A stretch of 25,466 nt of DNA, from positions 1-25,466 of the forward strand of contig CALCKF010000092.1 in the NCBI GenBank assembly GCA_937966095.1. Reading direction: 5' to 3'. A program made the position numbers and the translations under genes. Below the pieces are notes generated by a model. The model searched no databases. It was not told the origin of the DNA and saw only the letters and a list, made by a program, of their open reading frames with translations. Source of the stretch: an uncultured Eubacterium sp. (lineage in GTDB: Bacteria; Bacillota; Clostridia; Peptostreptococcales; Anaerovoracaceae). Positions 7,869 through 16,363 of the stretch are shown one piece after another. Positions within the stretch are counted from its first letter, which is position 1. Each line of letters begins with the position of its first letter.

Positions 7869-8428
7869 AACAATGCTCCTATCAAACCCATTATTATCAT
7901 AATCTTTATCGGACGTATCTTAAATACCCCAACAAGCAGCAGCGTAACTGCAAATATTCCGATTGGAATAAAATTGAAAAAATCGATGCCTCCCGTAAAA
8001 AGCTCCCTCGATACCAAATTTCCATTCACCAGTACATTTTCACTCACAAACAGAGCAGCTGCAGCTATCATCCCGACTGTAACAGGGCGTATCCCGGTGA
8101 AAGCACCCTGTATGCCCCTGCTGTCATTGAATCTGTCTATGAATTTCATCACCAGCATCATCAATATAAATGAAGGCAGACATACACCAAATGTAGCGAT
8201 GACTGAACCTAAGATACCGGAATAATTGAAACCCACATAAGTTGCAGCATTGACTGCCACCGGGCCCGGTGTCACCTGAGACAGTGCTACAAGATCTGAG
8301 AATTCTTCCGCTGTCATTATACCAAAATCCTGCACACTCTGAAATATGAGCGGCAGCATGGCAAGGCCACCTCCAAAGCTGAAAAGACCTATCCTGAAAA
8401 ACATGGTGAAAAGATAAAGATATATCAT
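7859..8428 (-). CDS. Chromate-family (CHR) transporter, second half-size subunit
   Basis: Membrane protein of 189 residues, a single CHR domain (PF02417). Motifs FSFGGGLAMLP near the N-terminus and ALSQVTPGPVAVNAATYVG at about 48-66 are diagnostic. Its ATG overlaps the stop of the preceding homologue as ATGA. Short CHR proteins occur in pairs, with the two halves thought to act together with opposite topology. Function as a chromate exporter is a family name only; many such pairs have unproven substrates. Confidence 0.92.
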   Translation of the reverse strand: MIYLYLFTMFFRIGLFSFGGGLAMLPLIFQSVQDFGIMTAEEFSDLVALSQVTPGPVAVNAATYVGFNYSGILGSVIATFGVCLPSFILMMLVMKFIDRFNDSRGIQGAFTGIRPVTVGMIAAAALFVSENVLVNGNLVSRELFTGGIDFFNFIPIGIFAVTLLLVGVFKIRPIKIMIIMGLIGALLCG

Positions 8429-9033
8429 TTTTTCACCTCCGCGGACGGATCATCGTCATCCTTATTTCTGCCTGATAAGATACAGCTGTATATTATGCCG
8501 GCTATCGCTCCGCCTATCACAGCCCATATAGCTGTAAGACCGAAAAGTCCTATGGTCACAAAAGACAGCACAGCCAGTATCCATTGAAATGACGAGGAGA
8601 GACTCTGCCGTGCCAGTCTTACTGCAGTGACAGCTATAAGGCCGCATACAGCAGCCTTTATCCCCGTAAAGGCTCCCTGTATATATCTGTTTTCACCTAT
8701 CGCATCAAGGAATGTCACCGCTAAAATTATGATTATAAAAGACGGAGCTACAACTCCCAGAGTAGCTGCAACAGAGCCTCCTGCACCTTTTATCCTCCGG
8801 CCTATATATGTCGCACTGTTTATGGCTATAACACCCGGCATGGACTGGCTCAGAGCGATGCAGTCTATCATTTCCTCTTCAGTAAGCCATTTTTTATCAT
8901 TTACGGCTACCTGCTGTATCTGAGGTATCATTGCCATGCCGCCGCCTATAGTGAATATACCTATTTTAAAGAACTCCCAGAAAAGGCTGGCATATTGCTT
9001 TACGCTATTAAATTTTTCAATATTTTTCCCCAT
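8425..9033 (-). CDS. Chromate-family (CHR) transporter, first half-size subunit
   Basis: Homologue of the next gene, 202 residues from the ATG at 9033, with motifs FTIGGGMAMIPQIQQVA and ALSQSMPGVIAINSATYIG. GGAG lies nine bases before the ATG at 9033, whereas an in-frame ATG at 9057 has no ribosome binding site, so the shorter form is preferred. Even so it overlaps the 3' end of proS by 17 bases. The pair sits inside a housekeeping run, which gives no clue to its substrate. Confidence 0.9.
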   Translation of the reverse strand: MGKNIEKFNSVKQYASLFWEFFKIGIFTIGGGMAMIPQIQQVAVNDKKWLTEEEMIDCIALSQSMPGVIAINSATYIGRRIKGAGGSVAATLGVVAPSFIIIILAVTFLDAIGENRYIQGAFTGIKAAVCGLIAVTAVRLARQSLSSSFQWILAVLSFVTIGLFGLTAIWAVIGGAIAGIIYSCILSGRNKDDDDPSAEVKK

Positions 9034-10765
9034 CTGTAACAGCTCCCGCAATAGCATCTATTGCACGCCTTATACTTTCATCTGCAGAGACCTCTTCTTT
9101 TTCAGTGTCTTTTCTCATTTTATACTCTACAACACCTTCTGCAGCTCCGCGGCCTACCGTTATCCTTATCGGTATGCCAAGAAGATCCGCATCCTTGAAT
9201 TTTACACCCGGACGCTCCTTTCGGTCATCCAGCAGCACTTCGGCTCCTGACTTTATCAGACTTTCATATATATCTTCTGCCATATTTGCCTGCACTTCGT
9301 CATCAGGCTTTACTAAAGTTATTATCACATGATATGGAGCGACCGTCATAGGCCATATTATGCCGTTGTCATCGTGGTGCTGTTCTATTATAGCTGCCAT
9401 CGTTCTGGTCACTCCTATCCCGTAACATCCCATAACAATAGGATGATCCTTCATATTTTCATCCTTATATAAAGCACCCATAGCCTCACTGTATTTTGTG
9501 CCGAGTTTGAACACCTGCCCCACCTCTATACCGCGGGCATGCTTTACCGGTGCGCCGCATACGGGACATGGATCACCCTCTGCCAATACCTTTATATCAG
9601 CTATGATATCACCCTTATAATCCCTTCCGTAATTTATATTGACAAGATGATAATCTTCCCTGCATGCTCCTGCACAGAGATTTTTAAGTCCCGGCAGTTC
9701 ACTGTCCACAACTATCGTACAGTCATGAAGCTTTGTAGGCCCTGTAAATCCCCCGACACAGCCTGTAACCTCAGCCATCTTTTCCTCATCGGCAAATTCA
9801 ATGGCATGTTCAGGTATGCCCAAAGCATTGACAAGCTTTGTCATATTGAGTTCACGGTCTCCTCTCACGAACGCAGCGACATATCCGTTTTCATTTCCTT
9901 CATTATCATAGGTGACAAAAAGCAGTGCCTTTATCGTCTGTCTCGTATCCAATCCCAGGAATTCAGCAACACTCTCAATGGTCTTTGTCCCAGGAGTATG
10001 CACTTCTTCTGCAGGGAGCATCTGTATATCGTCCTGAGTATCAGCATCCACACATTCGGCACGTTCTACAGTAGCTGCCATCGAACACTTCTCGCAGTAA
10101 GCTATCTCGCTTTCACCAACTTCTGAAATTGCCGTGAATTCATGAGAATTGCTGCCGCCTATCGCTCCGGTATCTGCTTCTACAGGTCTGAATTCCAGCC
10201 CGCACCTGGTAAATATCTTCTCGTATGCCTTGTACATATCTTCATAGCTTTTATCAAGGCCATCCTGATCACGGTCGAATGAATAAGCATCCTTCATTAT
10301 GAATTCTCTGCTTCTCATAAGTCCGAACCGGGGTCTTGCTTCATCTCTGTACTTTGTCTGTATCTGATACAGATTCATCGGAAGCTGTCTGTATGAATTC
10401 ACATCACTTCTTACTATATCTGTAAAGATCTCCTCATGAGTAGGGCCAAGGCAGAATTCCCTTCCGTGCCTGTCCTTTATTCTCCACAGCTCAGGACCAT
10501 ACGCGTACCATCTTCCCGATTCCTGCCAGAGCTCAGCCGGCTGTATAGCCGACATATGTATTTCCTGCCCGCCGGCCGCGTCCATCTCCTCTCTTATTAT
10601 AGCTTCTATTTTCCTCAGGGTGCGCCAGCCCAGAGGCATGAATCCATAAACTCCTGAAGCAAGTTTCCTTATCATTCCCGATCTCAGCATCAGGATGTGA
10701 CTTGGGATTTCCGCTTCATTAGGCACCTCTCTCAAAGTCTTTAAATGCATTTTTGATAATCTCAT
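9017..10765 (-). CDS. proS: Prolyl-tRNA synthetase
   Basis: Charges tRNA-Pro. At 582 residues it has the bacterial-type layout: class II catalytic core with motif 2 region (RPRFGLMRSREFIMKDAYSF, about 134-153), a YbaK-like editing insertion in the middle (roughly 230-400), then motif 3 (GCYGIGVTR, near 447) and the C-terminal anticodon-binding domain. AAGGAG precedes the ATG with good spacing. It starts 13 bases after ispDF and overlaps the following CHR gene. All expected landmarks are present. Confidence 0.97.
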   Translation of the reverse strand: MRLSKMHLKTLREVPNEAEIPSHILMLRSGMIRKLASGVYGFMPLGWRTLRKIEAIIREEMDAAGGQEIHMSAIQPAELWQESGRWYAYGPELWRIKDRHGREFCLGPTHEEIFTDIVRSDVNSYRQLPMNLYQIQTKYRDEARPRFGLMRSREFIMKDAYSFDRDQDGLDKSYEDMYKAYEKIFTRCGLEFRPVEADTGAIGGSNSHEFTAISEVGESEIAYCEKCSMAATVERAECVDADTQDDIQMLPAEEVHTPGTKTIESVAEFLGLDTRQTIKALLFVTYDNEGNENGYVAAFVRGDRELNMTKLVNALGIPEHAIEFADEEKMAEVTGCVGGFTGPTKLHDCTIVVDSELPGLKNLCAGACREDYHLVNINYGRDYKGDIIADIKVLAEGDPCPVCGAPVKHARGIEVGQVFKLGTKYSEAMGALYKDENMKDHPIVMGCYGIGVTRTMAAIIEQHHDDNGIIWPMTVAPYHVIITLVKPDDEVQANMAEDIYESLIKSGAEVLLDDRKERPGVKFKDADLLGIPIRITVGRGAAEGVVEYKMRKDTEKEEVSADESIRRAIDAIAGAVTDGEKY

Positions 10766-10778
10766 AAGCTGTCTCTCC

Positions 10779-11924
10779 TTACCTGTATATTGAACATACC
10801 GCCTGGGCGGCTATTCCTTCCTTACGTCCTATAAATCCCAAACGCTCTGTAGTAGTCCCCTTTATATTTATCCGGCTTTTTTCAACCTTCAGAACATCAG
10901 CTATCCTCTCGCGCATATCTTCCACATAAGGACTTATCTTCGGCATCTGGGCCATTACAGTAATATCGATATTCCCTATATGATATAAATTTTCCTCAAG
11001 CAGAATCTTGACTTTTTCAAGGAGCAAAAGACTTGAAATACCTTTATATCTGTCATCTGTATCAGGAAAAAGACGACCTATATCCCCCAGAGCAGCTGCT
11101 CCCAGCAGGGCATCCATAACAGCATGGATCAGCACGTCCGCATCAGAATGACCCTCCAGTCCTTTCTCATACGGAATGCTGATCCCCCCTATCACCAGTT
11201 CTCTGTCTTCGGAAAAAGCATGTACATCAAAGCCTGTCCCTATCCTGTTTTCCATAGGCATATCCTCTCTCGTGGTTATTTTTATATTGCCATAATCCCC
11301 TTTTACCAGGTCTATCCTGAATCCCGCTCTTTCCACCAGATCCGCGTCATCCGTACCGTAATACCCGTCCTCAAATGCTTTTTCATACGCATTCATTAGA
11401 TTCGAGAATACGAACCCCTGAGGAGTCTGTACAGCAAAATACATGCTTCTGTCTACACTTATGCTGCGAGCCCCTTCGAGCTTTCTCAGACTATCCTTCA
11501 TTGCGACGCATGCAGATGCAGCGCCGTTTTCAGCAGCAGATCTCAATACAGCAAGTATCAGGTCTCCGCGCACAAACGGCCTCGCTCCATCATGGACTAA
11601 AACATATTCAGTATCAGGAGATAAAAGCTTTATCTCCTTCAAAGCATTATAAACCGAATCCTGTCGTTCCTGTCCGCCTTTCACGACAGCTGCCACCTTA
11701 TACATACCGTTTTCACGAATCAGCTTTTCACAGATATCCGTATATCCTTCTCCAGCAACTACAAATATATTATCGACTTCATCAAGCTGCAGAAATGCCC
11801 TTATCGATTTCAAGATAACAGGCTCTCCGCCTATTCTCATATACTGTTTAGGCACAGGTCCGCCCAGACGTTTTCCCTTCCCTGCAGCCGCAATTACTGC
11901 CGCAACCTTTTTACCATTATACAT
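10779..11924 (-). CDS. ispDF: Bifunctional IspD/IspF isoprenoid enzyme
   Basis: Fusion of two MEP-pathway enzymes. Residues 1-about 222 are 2-C-methyl-D-erythritol 4-phosphate cytidylyltransferase (AAAGKGKRLGG at 12-22, PKQY at 25-28, HDGARPF at 111-117, NIKITT near 213). Residues about 226-381 are 2-C-methyl-D-erythritol 2,4-cyclodiphosphate synthase (RIGTGFDVHAF with metal ligands at 233 and 235, HSDADVLIH to 267). The IspD and IspF ends meet with almost no linker. The ATG lies two bases after the PIN/TRAM stop codon, and its ribosome binding site (AGAGGA) is inside the last codons of that gene. IspE, the step between the two activities, is not in the window. Confidence 0.96.
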   Translation of the reverse strand: MYNGKKVAAVIAAAGKGKRLGGPVPKQYMRIGGEPVILKSIRAFLQLDEVDNIFVVAGEGYTDICEKLIRENGMYKVAAVVKGGQERQDSVYNALKEIKLLSPDTEYVLVHDGARPFVRGDLILAVLRSAAENGAASACVAMKDSLRKLEGARSISVDRSMYFAVQTPQGFVFSNLMNAYEKAFEDGYYGTDDADLVERAGFRIDLVKGDYGNIKITTREDMPMENRIGTGFDVHAFSEDRELVIGGISIPYEKGLEGHSDADVLIHAVMDALLGAAALGDIGRLFPDTDDRYKGISSLLLLEKVKILLEENLYHIGNIDITVMAQMPKISPYVEDMRERIADVLKVEKSRINIKGTTTERLGFIGRKEGIAAQAVCSIYR

Positions 11925-11926
11925 GT

Positions 11927-13045
11927 CTATCCTCTGACGTCTGCCGCAGGTTTGGCAAAGATCATCCTTCCCGCCGAAGTCTGCAGCACACTTGTTACAA
12001 GGACCCGTATAGTTTGTCCTATAAAACGCTTTCCATCCTCTACAACTATCATTGTACCATCATCAAGATATGCTACTGCCTGCCTGTTCTCCTTTCCTTC
12101 CTTTACAAGAGAAAGCACCATTTCCTCACCCGGCAGTACTACCGGTTTTAATGTATTGGCCAATTCATTTATGTTAAGCACCTCAACACCTTTTATCCCG
12201 GCAACCTTATTGAGGTTGAAATCGTTTGTAACGACCTTGCCGTTCATTATCTGAGCAAGTTTCAGCAGCTTTACATCGACCTCCGGTATCTCATCAAGGG
12301 CCTTTTCCGAAGCTGTATTGTATATTTCTATCCCGTACTCATTCTGTATTTTCTTAAGGATATCAAGACCGCGTCTTCCTCTGTTCCGTTTGAGAGCATC
12401 AGACGAATCAGCTATATGCCTAAGCTCCACAAGCACAAATTCAGGTATCACTATAGGCCCCTCCAGAAATCCTGTTTTCATTATGTCCGCGATCCTTCCG
12501 TCGATTATGACACTTGTATCAAAGATCTTAGGAACAGCATCGGATTTTGTCCTGCCTGCTTTACCTGAAACAGGCAGCATCCTGCGTTGCGTCAGAAAAT
12601 CGTTTTTTATGTCTTTTCCCTTTTTGGTCGCAATGACTATGCCCAGATATCCTAATATTATGTATGTGAAAATATTGAGTATCACATCTACATAAGGGAT
12701 CTTGATGCCTACATATATCTGGCTGATCAGAAAGGCTATTATAAGTCCGGCTATGAGACCTATAGTCCCCATTACAAGCTCGCTCACGGAGACTTTCTGA
12801 AGATCCGATTCGATATTGCTGGCCACTTTATTGCCCTGCTTTTTAAGGGTCGGCGTCAATCTGAAAAATATTAAACCAAAAATAATTACAAATAAAGCGG
12901 ATACACATATTTCCTGTATTCCCGAAAGATCGGCCAGTTCCTCATATCCTGCAAAATTTATGAGAAATTTAGCCAGTAAATATAACCCGTACCCTACAAT
13001 AGCACCTGCAAGAGTAAAAACCGCTCTGACTAGTTTTTTAAGCAT
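11927..13045 (-). CDS. PIN/TRAM domain membrane protein (YacL type)
   Basis: 372 residues from the ATG at 13045, which has a textbook AAAGGAGG six to seven bases upstream; an in-frame start at 13090 lacks one. N-terminal half: four hydrophobic segments. C-terminal half: a PIN nuclease-fold domain (IFDTSVIIDGRI with the first acidic residue, then VLVELRHIAD and VVTNDFNLN) followed by a TRAM domain (last ~60 residues, LDDGTMIVVEDGK region). The order yacL-ispD-ispF is conserved in Firmicutes. Proposed RNA-binding or ribonuclease activity is inferred from domains; the biological role is unsettled. Confidence 0.94.
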   Translation of the reverse strand: MLKKLVRAVFTLAGAIVGYGLYLLAKFLINFAGYEELADLSGIQEICVSALFVIIFGLIFFRLTPTLKKQGNKVASNIESDLQKVSVSELVMGTIGLIAGLIIAFLISQIYVGIKIPYVDVILNIFTYIILGYLGIVIATKKGKDIKNDFLTQRRMLPVSGKAGRTKSDAVPKIFDTSVIIDGRIADIMKTGFLEGPIVIPEFVLVELRHIADSSDALKRNRGRRGLDILKKIQNEYGIEIYNTASEKALDEIPEVDVKLLKLAQIMNGKVVTNDFNLNKVAGIKGVEVLNINELANTLKPVVLPGEEMVLSLVKEGKENRQAVAYLDDGTMIVVEDGKRFIGQTIRVLVTSVLQTSAGRMIFAKPAADVRG

Positions 13046-13139
13046 TTTCCGCACCTCCTTTCTCTTTGGATTGACACATGCACATGCCATGAAATCTGAT
13101 TTTCAAGAAAAATTCATTTTTCTGGCCACACGTATTATG

Positions 13140-13168
13140 ATTATATCACAAGTTCTGTACCTAGCCAA
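13140..13168 (-). promoter_or_regulatory. Promoter of the PIN/TRAM-ispDF-proS run
   Basis: Minus-strand -35 TTGGCT (13163-13168), 17-base spacer, and consensus -10 TATAAT (13140-13145) preceded by TGA (extended -10). Leaves a 5' untranslated region of about 85 bases. Confidence 0.75.
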
Positions 13169-13184
13169 CAAAATATGGTAGAAT
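13156..13184 (+). promoter_or_regulatory. Promoter of the two-component operon
   Basis: Extended -10 TGG-TAGAAT (hexamer 13179-13184) with a weak -35 (TGTACC, 13156-13161) at 17 bases. It interleaves with the divergent promoter on the other strand, so the two are likely to interfere or be co-regulated. Confidence 0.65.
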
Positions 13185-13259
13185 CATTACAAAAGCTTCA
13201 TACATAAAACACATGCAAATTTTATTCTTAAATATATACACAAAAAGGAGGATTTGACT

Positions 13260-13931
13260 ATGGCTAAGATTTTAGTTGCCGATGACGAACAAAAAATAAG
13301 AGAAGTCATCAGAGAATATTCAGAATTCAACGGTCATGAAATCACTGAAGCCGCAGACGGTATGACTGCTCTCGGTCTCTGCAAGCTCAATGATTACGAC
13401 CTCATCATAATGGACATCATGATGCCAAAGCTTGACGGTTTTTCCGCATGCAAGGAAATTAAAAAAATTAAGGATATACCTATCATAATGCTTTCTGCAC
13501 GAAGCGAAGAGTATGATAAGCTTTTCGGATTTGAGCTGGGTATAGACGATTATGTCGTAAAACCTTTCAGCCCAAAAGAGCTCATGGCCAGGATAAATGC
13601 TGTTCTGTCAAGAAACAGCGCTGCAGAAAAGCCTGGAGAGAAGGTTATGAAATTTGACGGGCTTGAAATAAACATACCTGCCAGAACTGTGTATGTCGAC
13701 GGAGAAAAGGTGGAACTCACTCCAAAGGAATACGATCTTTTATTTTATCTGGTAGAAAATAAAAATATTGCTCTTTCAAGAGACAAACTGCTGTCTGATA
13801 TATGGGGATATGATTTCTTCGGTGATGACAGGACGATAGATACCCATATTAAAAATCTTAGAAACAATCTTGGCAAATACAGAGATTTTATAGTTACATT
13901 AAGAGGGGTAGGTTATAAATTTGAAGCTTAA
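13260..13931 (+). CDS. OmpR-family response regulator
   Basis: DNA-binding output of a two-component system, 223 residues. Receiver domain: acidic pair DDE (8-10), phospho-acceptor Asp52 in IIMDIMMP, switch Ser79, conserved Lys101 in VVKPFS. C-terminal winged helix (about 128-222) shows LTPKEYDLLFYL and the terminal TLRGVGYKF. The ATG at 13260 is eight bases after AAGGAGG; an in-frame TTG at 13254 is too close. The kinase gene overlaps its end by 11 bases. Closest named types would be PhoB/WalR-like, but the target signal cannot be assigned. Confidence 0.95.
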   Translation: MAKILVADDEQKIREVIREYSEFNGHEITEAADGMTALGLCKLNDYDLIIMDIMMPKLDGFSACKEIKKIKDIPIIMLSARSEEYDKLFGFELGIDDYVVKPFSPKELMARINAVLSRNSAAEKPGEKVMKFDGLEINIPARTVYVDGEKVELTPKEYDLLFYLVENKNIALSRDKLLSDIWGYDFFGDDRTIDTHIKNLRNNLGKYRDFIVTLRGVGYKFEA

Positions 13932-15450
13932 GCTGGACTACAGAAGTATAAAATTCAAGACTTGGCTTTACTTTATACTGTTTGCCATATTCCTGATGAT
14001 CGTGCTGTGGTTTTTTCAGGTATTGCTGCTGAACAAATTCTACAGTGTCATGAAGGATGAACAGACAAGAAGCGTTGCCAAAGATATCGAATCTGCATAT
14101 AAAACAAAAAGCAGTGATAAGTTTTTTGAAAAAGTGGAAGATATTTCAAATAACAACGATATGTTCATATATATCGTTTCATATGATGGAAAAACAATGT
14201 ACTTCAAGCCTTCCGGGGATGACACCAGCGCTCAGTATTACACTGATCAGATAGAGACCATAAACCAGACCATGTTGGCGGAAAAAAGCGATTCGGCATA
14301 TAAACGAATAAAAAGCATAGACGAATCAAAAGATGTCCTTGCTTTCGGAAAGCTTCTGACCACCAGTGACAAGGAGCCTCTGCTGGTGTATATCTTTTCA
14401 CCGCTTTATCCTGTGGATTCCACCATAGATATACTTACAAGCCAGCTTATATATGTAACCGTACTTTCCCTTATGGTTGCATGTCTGATATCCTTCTACC
14501 TGTCAATAAGGATAACAAGGCCTATACGAAAGATCACACGCTCAGCGGAAAAGCTGGCTGACGGTGAATACGGCATAGTATTCAAAGGCGGGCATTATAC
14601 GGAAATAAACAATCTTGCCGATACACTCACAAGAGCTTCCATAGAGCTGGAAAAATCAGATATGCTCCAAAAGGATCTCATAGCTAATGTTTCTCATGAT
14701 CTTAGGACACCGCTAACTATGATAAGATCATATGCTGAAATGATACGTGATCTCTCAGGGGACAAGCCGGAAAAAAGAGAACAGCATCTCCAGGTCATAA
14801 TAGATGAAACCGAAAGGCTCAATATGCTGGTGGGCGATCTGCTTTCACTTTCAAGAATGCAATCAGGCAAAATGGTTCTGCATACCGGTAATTTCAACAT
14901 AACTCAGGCAGTTATAAGTATACTGAACACATATAAGATCATGGAGGAGGAAGAGGGATACAAATTCAATTTCATCTGCAATGCCAATTTCATAGTCCGC
15001 GGGGATGAGGAAAAGATAAAGCAGGTGTTCTCAAATCTGCTGACAAATGCTATAAAATTTGCCGGAGACGATAAAACTGTCAATATATCACTCAAACGCC
15101 GCAACAAATATGTAGTATGCCGTGTCGAAGATCACGGTGCAGGAATCGCTCCCGAAGAACTTAACCATGTATGGGAAAGGTATTACCGGGCAAGTTCAAA
15201 TATGGTAAGGGCATCCGAAGGTTCCGGCCTCGGTCTTTCAATAGTGAAGGAGATCCTTACTCTCCATAAAACCAATTTCGGAGTAGACAGCACTGTAGGC
15301 AAGGGCACCACTTTCTGGTTTGAACTTAATTTTGTAAAATCGGAAAGATTTCACCCTGCCATTGCAGAATCCGCTGCAGCAGCTGAAAAAGATACAGAAA
15401 TACGTAAAAAGGATGAAAAGGATGGTGTACAGACCAATGACAAAAAATAA
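13921..15450 (+). CDS. Membrane sensor histidine kinase (HAMP, HisKA, HATPase)
   Basis: Partner kinase of the regulator upstream, 509 residues. Transmembrane helices at about 14-37 and 172-195 enclose an extracytoplasmic sensor of about 135 residues. HAMP follows (about 196-248), then the HisKA domain with phospho-acceptor His259 in VSHDLRTPL, and the ATPase domain with N-box NLLTNAIKF (about 372-380), G1 VEDHGAGIA (about 402-410) and G2 GSGLGLSIVKEIL. Start codon is TTG at 13921, inside the end of the regulator gene, with a GGGGTAGG element upstream. An unconserved charged tail (last ~45 residues) overlaps the next gene. Signal unknown. Confidence 0.95.
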   Translation: MKLKLDYRSIKFKTWLYFILFAIFLMIVLWFFQVLLLNKFYSVMKDEQTRSVAKDIESAYKTKSSDKFFEKVEDISNNNDMFIYIVSYDGKTMYFKPSGDDTSAQYYTDQIETINQTMLAEKSDSAYKRIKSIDESKDVLAFGKLLTTSDKEPLLVYIFSPLYPVDSTIDILTSQLIYVTVLSLMVACLISFYLSIRITRPIRKITRSAEKLADGEYGIVFKGGHYTEINNLADTLTRASIELEKSDMLQKDLIANVSHDLRTPLTMIRSYAEMIRDLSGDKPEKREQHLQVIIDETERLNMLVGDLLSLSRMQSGKMVLHTGNFNITQAVISILNTYKIMEEEEGYKFNFICNANFIVRGDEEKIKQVFSNLLTNAIKFAGDDKTVNISLKRRNKYVVCRVEDHGAGIAPEELNHVWERYYRASSNMVRASEGSGLGLSIVKEILTLHKTNFGVDSTVGKGTTFWFELNFVKSERFHPAIAESAAAAEKDTEIRKKDEKDGVQTNDKK

Positions 15451-16252
15451 TGACAGCTATATGATAAACTGTGACTTTCATACTCATACCGGTTTTTCGG
15501 ATGATTGCGATGTTTCGGTTGACGACATGCTCTGCGGGGCTGCGCAACAAGGTATAAAGATACTGGCCGTCACTGACCATTATGATCCCGGTTATCCGGA
15601 TCCCGCATTCCCTTTCACCATAGATTTTGAAAAATACCAGCGGACCATGATGAAGGCACGTGAAAGGTACAATGGTATCATGGATATAAGAATAGGTCTT
15701 GAGGTCGGCATAATGGAGGGACAGCTGGACGAGGCCCGCAAGATCATAGATGCCTTTCCGTATGATATCATAATCGGTTCATTCCACTGTCACAGAGGGT
15801 ACGACCTTTATACTTATGATTTCACCGGAGTGGATGGTCCGTCAATGCTGAAGGACTTCTATTCATATATGTACGACTGCCTGAAAATATTTGATGACTA
15901 CGATATAATAGGGCACTTCAGCATTCTGGACAGATATATAGGCAGGATATATGATTACGGGCCCTTTTACGATATCATAGACGAGATACTTAAGATAATG
16001 GTTAAAAAAGACAAAGGCATCGAAATCAATACATCCAGTTTCAAATACGGAACCGGGACATGGCTTCCTCGTGAATCGATACTCAAACGGTATCGTGAAC
16101 TCGGCGGCAAGATACTGACCTTCGGTTCTGATGCTCACTCTCCTCAGTATTACAGGTATCATTTTAATGATGCTGTTGAACTGGCACGTTCTCTCGGATA
16201 CAGATATTACTGTACCTTCAGGCAGCGAAATCCGGAATTTACGCCGCTTTAA
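15422..16252 (+). CDS. PHP-family phosphoesterase, histidinol-phosphatase-like
   Basis: Metal-dependent phosphoesterase fold of 276 residues. PHP motifs, counted from the chosen start: DFHTH with His20 and His22, TDHYDP with Asp52 and His53, a glutamate at 94 in GLEVG, GSFHCH with His122, GHF with His165, and GSDAHS with Asp237 and His239. This set matches HisJ-type histidinol phosphatases (HisK family). No other histidine-biosynthesis gene is nearby, so the substrate may differ. Start is uncertain: ATG 15422 has AAGGA eight bases upstream and overlaps the kinase by 29 bases; ATG 15437 or 15461 would fit the family N-terminus better but lack ribosome binding sites. Confidence 0.88.
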   Translation: MVYRPMTKNNDSYMINCDFHTHTGFSDDCDVSVDDMLCGAAQQGIKILAVTDHYDPGYPDPAFPFTIDFEKYQRTMMKARERYNGIMDIRIGLEVGIMEGQLDEARKIIDAFPYDIIIGSFHCHRGYDLYTYDFTGVDGPSMLKDFYSYMYDCLKIFDDYDIIGHFSILDRYIGRIYDYGPFYDIIDEILKIMVKKDKGIEINTSSFKYGTGTWLPRESILKRYRELGGKILTFGSDAHSPQYYRYHFNDAVELARSLGYRYYCTFRQRNPEFTPL

Positions 16253-16254
16253 CG

Positions 16255-16295
16255 ATACAAAACACCCCGGGCCATTGACCCGGGGTGTTTTGTAT
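16255..16295. terminator. Bidirectional terminator between convergent genes
   Basis: Perfect 17-base-pair stem (16255-16271 with 16279-16295) around a seven-base loop. AC-rich and GC-rich parts give A/T tracts on both flanks (ATACAAAA / TTTTGTAT). It serves the plus-strand PHP gene and the minus-strand aminotransferase gene. The remaining bases to 16363 hold nothing recognisable. Confidence 0.92.
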
Positions 16296-16363
16296 TAAAT
16301 TAAATGGGGGAGGAATTTACATTAAAAAATATAAATTCTCTGGTTTTCTAGTCTTTAACGGGA

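Noticed and set aside
9539..10126. 195-residue plus-strand frame inside proS
   Set aside because: Antisense shadow of a fully conserved synthetase; no ribosome binding site or recognisable motif.
11375..11818. 147-residue plus-strand frame inside ispDF
   Set aside because: Antisense shadow; the opposite strand encodes all IspD motifs.
13046..13090. Longer N-terminus for the PIN/TRAM protein (start at 13090)
   Set aside because: The added residues contain the ribosome binding site of the inner ATG and do not match the family's N-terminus.
16304..16351. 15-codon plus-strand frame after the bidirectional terminator, with a GGGGGAGG run
   Set aside because: The purine run lies inside the frame, not before its ATG, and no other ATG follows at useful spacing; probably chance.
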